NCBI RefSeq assembly: GCF_000003815.2
Contig: NC_049986.1
Coordinates: 4,522,715-4,586,714 of the forward strand
Direction: 5' to 3'
DNA: 64,000 nt
DNA from: Branchiostoma floridae
Taxonomy: Eukaryota; Chordata; Leptocardii; Amphioxiformes; Branchiostomatidae
Within the stretch, counting starts at the first letter, position 1; each line of letters opens with the position of its first letter. Position numbers and translations under genes: made by a program. The notes beneath the pieces are model-generated. The model was not told the DNA's origin. It saw only the letters and a program-made list of their open reading frames with translations, and ran no database searches. Shown piece after piece: positions 58,601 through 64,000 of the stretch.

Positions 58601-61600
58601 GGTAAGTATGCAAAATTATTCTTAAATCTTGAGAACATACTTGAATGTATAGTTAAAGTTAAAGTTGCCCGTACATCAGTAACAGATGCGTAGGGGTGGC
58701 GCCCATCTCCATTTCTGTAGCCCTTGGGCCACACATGTGCAAGTCACTACAGCAGGGGGCTGGTCCGCTGGTAGTGATGTGTGTTTAACTTCCATACTCT
58801 TCCTCATTAGTGCTGAGTGCTAAGCAGAGAAAGCAGCATGTACCATTTTTAAAGTCTTTGGTATGACTCGGCCGGGGATCGAACTCACGACCTACCGAAT
58901 GCAAGGCGAACACTCTAACCACTAGGCCATTGCACCGGTTTATGTATATTGTAATGTATAGTGTTTATGCAAAATAAGCAAAACGTAAAAATGGGAGAAG
59001 TTTAACAATTACAAACTTGTATGAGTCAGTGTATGTTCACAGCACGTCATTGACCAAACTGATATGTTTTCACATCATTAGGCTGGATGCAGTATAGAAA
59101 AGCAGAGCAGGTTATCATGGAAGACTTGACGATAAGGCGGGACGTCTTCTTGGGCGGCAGTTGTGCAAACACAACATGGAGGGAGCAGATTGCCATTCCA
59201 TTGTTAAGGTACTCGTCTCCCCTTGATTTCATTTCCTTTGCAGCATTGTGAATCATGTTTATCAAAAATAGTATTGTGATATACAAAGAATAATTTTTCT
59301 AGGTTTTCTTAGCTTGTGGATAGATTTTCGCCAATACTAGTTCACTTTTATCCATCAGCCTTTTAATCTGTCATCTGTCATCTTCTAATCTGTCATCAAT
59401 CTTTCGGACAATTTCATTTCAGTTTTCAGATTCATCATATTGCTTCTGTCCAGTCAACTTCTAGAAATGCTTCAAGTTGTGAAATGTTTTACATTGATTT
59501 CTATTTTTTTCAGGAAACATGGCATAACGTATTTCAACCCACATCTTCCGGTGTGGAATTTACGTTATCTGCCTCTTGAGAACGAAGCCAAGGCCAACTG
59601 TACAGTTTTCCTGGCTGTCATCACAGGAGAGACAAGAGGTCTAGCTTCTATGATAGAGGTATGTTAAATCTTGTTTATAATACTGGTGATACTTTATATA
59701 AAACATAGGACTTTAATTTGTAACAGTTACTTGTAGGGATAGGTTACTGTGGGTACTGGTACCGGTAAAGAAAATTCAGGTCCAGGTTCAGGTCCAGAGG
59801 ATCAGGTACAGGTCTGGACCTGAACCTGGACCTGATTGTCTGTAAAGACTTTTGAATTGGCGATACTCAAAAAAAGTGGTCCATTTCGCTTCAAAGGAAT
59901 GTGTTTGGTGGAATATCTTACTCAAACTGGAAGTAAAAATGCTATCTGGATGACTGTGCAGAAGTCTTACTGCCTCTGTACAGTACTTTTCACTATAGAA
60001 ACGTGATTGAAATGACTTTACTCTGATTTTTACTTAATCATTTCTTCAGACGGCAAACTCCAAGATGTGTAAACACCTGCTGATATAATGTGTTCATTTT
60101 CTAATTGGTCCAAAATCCAGTCCACAGATTTTATCGGATCCAGTTTTTTGGACCGGCCCAAAAAGAAAAATTGGTTTTGTACTGGTGCAATGTATCGGTC
60201 CCCACCCCTATCCCTGTAGAATGTACTAGACTATTAGTATAGACCATAGACTAACTTTGTTTATCTATTTATTTCTGTTCATAACAAATGAAATGTTCCC
60301 AGGTTTGAGAAATGATGACACTCAATGACATGACAAAATCTGTTTCAGATTGCATTCTTTATTGGTCAGGATCGAGACCTTGTTCTTTCTCTGGAGGACA
60401 TACAGGATGGAACTGTGATCAATGGCCACAAGGTAAAAGTAACTGGTTAAACTAATCTGCACTTTATTTGCTAGTACAGTACTGTTACAGTTAGAAGCTT
60501 ATCATCGTCCTCCTCATCACAAGCTAACAAACTTTATTCTCCAGAGCTGCATGAAGTACTGCATACCAAAAACTCGAGACCATGAGTAAATTTTTGGTCT
60601 CACTCAATTCCAGTGTGACTTTTAGACACAATCTACACAATGTCATTTAGGTACAGTTACATGTACTTATGATCAGATGTTATGCCAAGCAAATTGCTAA
60701 ACTACAACTACAACAGGGATGCTAGTGTTACCAAAATGAAAATAGATCTGCAGTGGACATCACTTGAAGACAGAAGAAAAATGTCCAGACTTTGCATGAT
60801 GTACAAAATGACTAATAAACTGGTGGACGTACCGACTGATAAGTATCTAATACCAGCTCAAAAAAGAACAAGGAACATCCATGTAAGTGACTTCAAGTAT
60901 AAGAGTTACCAACCTAGGATTGATGTGTTCAAAAATTCCTATTTTCCCAGAACTATCGTAGAGAGGAATTTGCTATCACCAAGCACAGTAGGGGCATCAT
61001 CTCTGGATAGCTTTAAAGAACACTTGCAGATAGATGTGCAAAAGTTAGGTGTGACGGGTCCTTCGGTGTAATATAACCAGCTGCTGTCGCGCCGCGTGCC
61101 TGCAAGCTCTTGTGTTATGCCGAAGGGCGGTTATACCGGCTATATAGATACAGATACAGAAACTGATGCTTGGGGAGCCAGACCGCTTTGGGACTTTAAG
61201 TAGGGTTACATAGATAACAAATTAAATGGGATTGCGTACATATGGCCTCCTTCGGTCAATACTGACCATGGTAAAATCCTAGTTGATATCAGCCCTACAG
61301 CATCGACTGTGGTTTAACAGTCTTATACGAGAATGACAGTCACTGCCAAATAGGGCACATGCGTCAACTGACTCAGGTCTGTTGCAGTGTTCTGTTATGC
61401 ATTTGTTTGTCATAGGCTTTATGGTTTTATTCTCTGTGTAAATGCATTTACGACATCCTGTCCAGGTGACCAATCAGGAGCTACAGGACTACTCTCGTGG
61501 GCGTGTCTACCTGGCAGACGCCGCAAACTGTCATGGGATTCCTGTGTTCACGGAAATCACTGAGGCTGTGGAATGTGCAATCAAGAAAGTTCACAAGCTT

Positions 61601-61615
61601 TCTGTTGACAGCTAG
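46682..61615 (+). CDS. Two-unit EF-hand-like / nucleoside 2-deoxyribosyltransferase-like protein
   Basis: Seventeen coding exons: 46682-46701, 47766-47875, 48737-48854, 49827-49894, 51597-51617, 52087-52178, 53341-53395, 54821-54899, 56171-56252, 56731-56934, 57402-57465, 57662-57808, 58541-58601, 59082-59208, 59514-59658, 60349-60432, 61466-61615. The product is about 541 residues: EF-hand-like segment (about 8-90), deoxyribosyltransferase-like domain 1 (about 113-275), EF-hand-like segment 2 (about 285-370), domain 2 (about 394-541). The domains share VFLGGSC, TWRxxIAIPLL, GxTYFxP, TRGxAxMxE and a C-terminal GIPVF. The TRG..E glutamates (E182, E464) are candidate catalytic residues by family analogy. 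The family cleaves or transfers deoxyribose between bases; activity here is unproven. One extra base appears at the 53395/54821 junction. The start is tentative: an in-frame stop lies at 46661. Poly(A) signal AATAAA 61908-61913. Confidence 0.85.
46912..47105 (-). mobile_element. LINE-like 3' end with GAAT repeat tail
   Basis: AATGAATGAATGAATGACC followed by TTTATTGTACATTTGTGCTC is the reverse complement of a usual LINE 3' terminus with a short tandem tail. A similar (GAAT)n start followed by TTTATTGCTCAACA is at 31985-32030. It lies in the first intron of the deoxyribosyltransferase-like gene. Confidence 0.45.
50003..50765 (-). repeat. Inverted duplicate of part of the deoxyribosyltransferase-like gene
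   Basis: This segment is the reverse complement of about 56888-57648 over its whole length, with small differences. It contains an intact minus-strand copy of the exon at 57402-57465 (GNIDMND before GTAAGA) and the end of the exon at 56731-56934. It stops at the N gap starting at 50766, so the true length is unknown. It lies between exons 4 and 5 of the same gene. Confidence 0.9.
50766..51067. other. Assembly gap (302 N)
   Basis: The gap directly abuts the inverted duplicate at 50003-50765. Confidence 0.99.
51217..51452. mobile_element. hAT-like MITE, CAGGGCTCGAAATAC termini with GTGCACCC interior
   Basis: Starts CAGGGCTCGAAATACTGGG and ends AATTTCGAGCCCTG. The interior is rich in GGTGCACCC. 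It shares termini with the 14537 family but a different body. The second copy of this body is 55282-55596. Confidence 0.8.
52990..53290. mobile_element. Foldback element, CTCCTACGCAGGGACATCC family
   Basis: Left CCTCCTACGCAGGGACATCC, right GGATGTCCCTGCGGGTGG. The interior has GGTCAGGAACTAAGG pairing with CCTTAGTTCCTG, plus a poly(C) run at 53089-53102. It lies just upstream of the exon at 53341. Relatives at 6909-7203 and 29612. Confidence 0.75.
53897..53996. other. Assembly gap (100 N)
   Basis: In the intron between exons 53341-53395 and 54821-54899 of the deoxyribosyltransferase-like gene. A short extra exon could be hidden here. Confidence 0.99.
54544..54755. mobile_element. Palindromic MITE, TACTGTAAATGCA family
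   Basis: TACTGTAAATGCATTTAAG at the left, TTCTGCATTTACAGTA at the right, interior TTCGCGGTGG and CCACCGCGAAC. It is the best preserved of the four copies and ends 65 bp before the exon at 54821. Confidence 0.8.
55282..55596. mobile_element. hAT-like MITE with GTGCACCC interior, copy 2
   Basis: Starts CAGGGCTCGAAATACTGGG, ends ATTTCGAGCCCTG. Matches 51217-51452 with an inserted middle of about 80 bp. Confidence 0.8.
55829..56117. mobile_element. hAT-like MITE, CAGGGCTCGAAATAC family
   Basis: A decayed left end (AAGGCTCAAAATAC) and a good right end (TATTTCGAGCCCTG) enclose the TACCTGCACTGGTGCAGGTA body. Ends about 55 bp before the exon at 56171. Confidence 0.7.
56307..56600 (-). pseudogene. 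LINE reverse-transcriptase ORF C-terminal fragment beside an assembly gap
   Basis: Gap 56307-56406 (100 N). The minus strand of 56407-56600 translates to RRKLNWFGHICRH and GKKRGRPRKMWLDNIKTWTG, the conserved tail of many animal LINE polyproteins. The rest of the element is probably in the gap. It lies in an intron of the deoxyribosyltransferase-like gene, opposite to it. Confidence 0.75.
58640..58940 (-). mobile_element. tRNA-derived SINE on the minus strand
   Basis: Read on the minus strand, CAATGGCCTAGTGGTTAGAG is an A-box-like segment and GTGAGTTCGATCCCCGGCC a B-box-like segment, 30-40 bp apart. It then continues for over 200 bp beyond the tRNA-like head. No acceptor stem is formed, so it is a SINE rather than a tRNA gene. 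Confidence 0.7.
59735..60215. mobile_element. GGTCC-rich element with AGGGATAGG / CCTATCCCT ends
   Basis: Left AGGGATAGGTTACTGTGGGTAC, right GGTCCCCACCCCTATCCCT. The interior repeats CAGGTCCAGGTTCAGG and GGTCCAAAATCCAGTCC. Related partial copies at about 57862-58245, 29330-29395, 55100-55150 and 1340-1500. Non-coding. Confidence 0.6.
60660..61165 (+). mobile_element. 3' end of a LINE-like retrotransposon, copy 2
   Basis: A 129-codon frame (60682-61071) encodes the conserved tail of a non-LTR reverse transcriptase ORF: LQWTSLEDRRKMSRLCMMYK, YLIPAQKRTRN, YFPRTIVERN and SLDSFKEHL. It is followed by a 3' UTR shared with 34405-34622 and an ATAGATACAGATACAG tail. 5' truncated, inserted sense in the last intron of the deoxyribosyltransferase-like gene. 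Confidence 0.8.
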
Positions 61616-62617
61616 CTGCTCAAATATGGGACCGGTCCCAACACTTATGGATTTAAAGTCACCATGTCCTAGACACCCTGATCTGATGTATTTGCAAGAA
61701 GCAACGAAATAGCCATTAATCATGATCATATCTGACCATTGATATGGTGAGGTATTGACCATGAGTATCTGCTTGTGTCTGTATAATGCCATCTAACACA
61801 ATGCCGTATGTTCTTGATTAAAGTACGCTTCCAAATGATATGCACCTCTAATTCGGCAGAGGTCACAGACAACATTGAAGGACTGAAATAAGTAATGGAA
61901 AAACTCAAATAAAGTATGTGCACCTTCTCTACCAATCTTGAACATATTTTGAACAGCATTAATTCAAATTTATGGTGTTTTATTCTCTTTCTACAGCAAA
62001 AATCAAGGACAATGTCATCTTGCTTAAATTTGTAAAAAAAAATTGCTGCATGCTGGCATTGTCTCTACAAACGTGTCTACCACAAATTACAAATGGAATT
62101 ACTCAGTCAGAGTTCATTAAAACAAATTGAATGACAAAATTGTAGCTTTGCATACTTCCTAGAACAGTTACTGTAGCTCCACCTTGCTCTATTTGAGGTC
62201 CTTTTCCCATTTATTTGCATAATAAACTCATGTAAAGTATGCACCCCGGCTTTGGCAACAACTTGCAACACCTTTTGGAGTTTGAAAAGTGTCAAAAGTG
62301 AGTACTTTATTCAAGAATATACCATGACAAATTGTCAGTAAAGCAGCTGTAGTTGTGTTTGCAGGGATGCATTAGAGAAACTTTAGAGGAAAACTTATTG
62401 GAGCTGCAGAGTATTCAACATCATTTCAGCAGCAGAAGACAATGACAGTAAACTTCTAGTAACAGACTGAGTATACATTGACACCCCAGGTCTAGGGATA
62501 ATATCTTAATAACTTGTAGATGTAGGTTATAACTAATCCAGTCTGTCCCAGCTGCTCTAGCTATATAAGGGAAAATAGCCTCATTGTAAGAATGCTAATG
62601 TATGTACCAAACAATGT
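61616..62617. other. 3' UTR and downstream flank of the deoxyribosyltransferase-like gene
   Basis: The UTR probably ends shortly after AATAAA at 61908-61913. Beyond that no coding or repeat structure is recognised up to the mariner element. Confidence 0.5.
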
Positions 62618-62619
62618 TA

Positions 62620-63197
62620 CGAGGGGCGTGCAATAAGTAATGGTCCTGACCCATTTCCCATAGCAGGAGATTAATGAAACTTGGCACAGTTATTAGTCTT
62701 TCTCTTCATAGGAATCACCCAGAGTTATGCATTTCTCCCATCGTTTGATGCAGCTCTGGACACCGATTTTGTAGGACACCCCAGGTTGGTCCACCAACTG
62801 ATGCCTCATCAATGGCACAAGAGGGACGACCAGGTCTGGGAGCTGTTTCCACAGACTTCCAGCCACGTTTGAATTCAGGATGCCAGCGTTTTACAAGGTC
62901 ATATGATGGGGCATCATCACCATAAGTTTCATTTATTTCATCAAAAGTCTTCTTTGGTGTGCGTCCTTTCAAATACAAAAACCGGATCACTGCGCGACAC
63001 TCAACTGGTTCCATTTCACACCTGGTCCATTTCGCACCTGACTAAGTTCAAACACCAGTAAATCAGAAACCACAATTAGTTCAGAGCTGTCTTTTGCAAC
63101 ATAACCCATAGAGATATGAATTATTACAGATACAAAATTTCATTTAGATCAGAGAACTGGAAGTGGGTCAGGACCATTACTTATTGCACGCCCCTCG
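62620..63197 (-). mobile_element. Internally deleted mariner-type transposon
   Basis: A 578-bp element flanked by TA on both sides. Its ends are perfect inverted repeats of 34 bp beginning CGAGGGGCGTGCAATAAGTA. On the minus strand a 99-codon frame starts MEPVECRAVIRFLYLKG and contains KTFDEINETYGDDAPSYDLV and RPGRP, the DNA-binding N-terminus of mariner transposases. After about 75 residues it jumps to unrelated text and the DDD catalytic domain is gone. It cannot move by itself, but its intact ends could be used by a transposase supplied elsewhere. The perfect ends suggest a young insertion. Confidence 0.9.
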
Positions 63198-63199
63198 TA

Positions 63200-64000
63200 C
63201 CTTAAAGTTTATGTTACTGTGATGTTGCATTGAAGTAAGAAAATTAGTTTATGTGGAAATTATTATAATTTTAGTTGTCACAGTTGCATGCTGCTAATGC
63301 ACATGCAATAAACAGCTAAACAATAAATTATTATATCATGATGACACACTTTGAAGACATGTGTTTTGCTAATTCTCAGGCAGAATATGTACCCACACTG
63401 ATGAGCAGAGCTTTTAACTGAAGGATAAAACATTAATACAGCATCGTAACATTCCTCATTATTGAAGAGTTATTACCATGTACAATGTAGTTAGGCTGTG
63501 TGGGGGGTTAAACCGCCCCTTATGCTTTCTTTTAGCTGAATACAAGACGGGTATGCACCATTCGGGTGAAAGATGTAACGTTAAATCACCGTGTGGCTGA
63601 TACGGTTGGAGGTACGCCAAGCCTCCATCCGGGTGATTTGAAGTGTTGCCAGTACTGAAACTACTTACTAAGGGTGCAATACTATGCAAGTGAAAAGCAA
63701 ACACATATTAATTGAAGTGATGATTTATTTCAGCTTTCTCTACATTCTAGTAGATCATCTTTGGTTATGTGGACAAAATCTGCACTTATTGTCTAGTCTG
63801 CACATGATGTTGAGACTTCAAAACTAATAAGATCTTAGCTAGAAAACCTGCTAACTTGTATACAAATGACTGATCCTTCACTGGAGGCTGTGGTTGTTAG
63901 GGGGACTCCCTGTTTGGGGAGTTTGGGAAGCCTGGAGAAAGCTGGAGGTTACTCCGAAGTGGGATGAAGCTTTAGATAGGTGAAAGGAGGTGTAACCTAC
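63200..64000. other. Right flank, no gene recognised
   Basis: AT-rich sequence. The stretch 63490-63650 is locally GC-richer, with partly inverted words (AACCGCCCC; GGTACGCCAAGCC; CATCCGGGTG), and may be another repeat. No exon borders or protein similarity seen. Confidence 0.4.

Overview
The window is eukaryotic and intron-rich. It carries parts of four animal genes separated by long non-coding stretches full of small inverted-repeat transposons, SINE-like and LINE-like fragments and minisatellites. Gene content, intron density and repeat style fit an invertebrate chordate, most likely a lancelet (Branchiostoma). That assignment is inference; no database search was run. Five assembly gaps (runs of N) lie at 18231-18330, 29749-30019, 50766-51067, 53897-53996 and 56307-56406.

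Layout. (1) 1-1172: a dispersed 1.2 kb repeat, with a second copy at 43888-45099. (2) 2383-2571, minus strand: the first coding exon of UAP1 (UDP-N-acetylglucosamine pyrophosphorylase); the rest lies left of the window. (3) 7279-11228, plus strand: CSNK2B, the regulatory beta subunit of casein kinase 2, in seven coding exons. UAP1 and CSNK2B are head to head. (4) 16487-40167, minus strand: a complete LRSAM1 (leucine-rich repeats, coiled coil, SAM, PTAP motifs, RING) in 24 coding exons. All phases close and the product is 719 residues. It converges tail to tail with CSNK2B. (5) 40168-46681: a repeat-rich spacer with a large inverted-repeat structure. (6) 46682-61615, plus strand: a 17-exon gene whose product is two consecutive units of an EF-hand-like helical segment plus a nucleoside 2-deoxyribosyltransferase-like domain. 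(7) 61616-64000: 3' flank with a short mariner-type transposon.

The four genes share no obvious pathway: amino-sugar nucleotide synthesis, protein kinase regulation, ubiquitin/ESCRT-linked sorting, and a predicted nucleoside-processing or nucleoside-sensing protein. Their linkage is informative, because human relatives of UAP1, CSNK2B and LRSAM1 sit in MHC-paralogous regions (1q/9q, 6p, 9q). The window may therefore be a piece of the proto-MHC linkage group.

The most unusual points are these. The EF-hand/deoxyribosyltransferase-like gene is internally duplicated. A 14-copy, 75-bp array is made from the last RING-coding segment of LRSAM1. A four-copy, 60-bp tandem duplication straddles a splice donor in CSNK2B. 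An apparent AT-AC (U12-type) intron lies in CSNK2B, and a 13-residue segment is missing next to it. An inverted copy of part of the deoxyribosyltransferase-like gene abuts an assembly gap.
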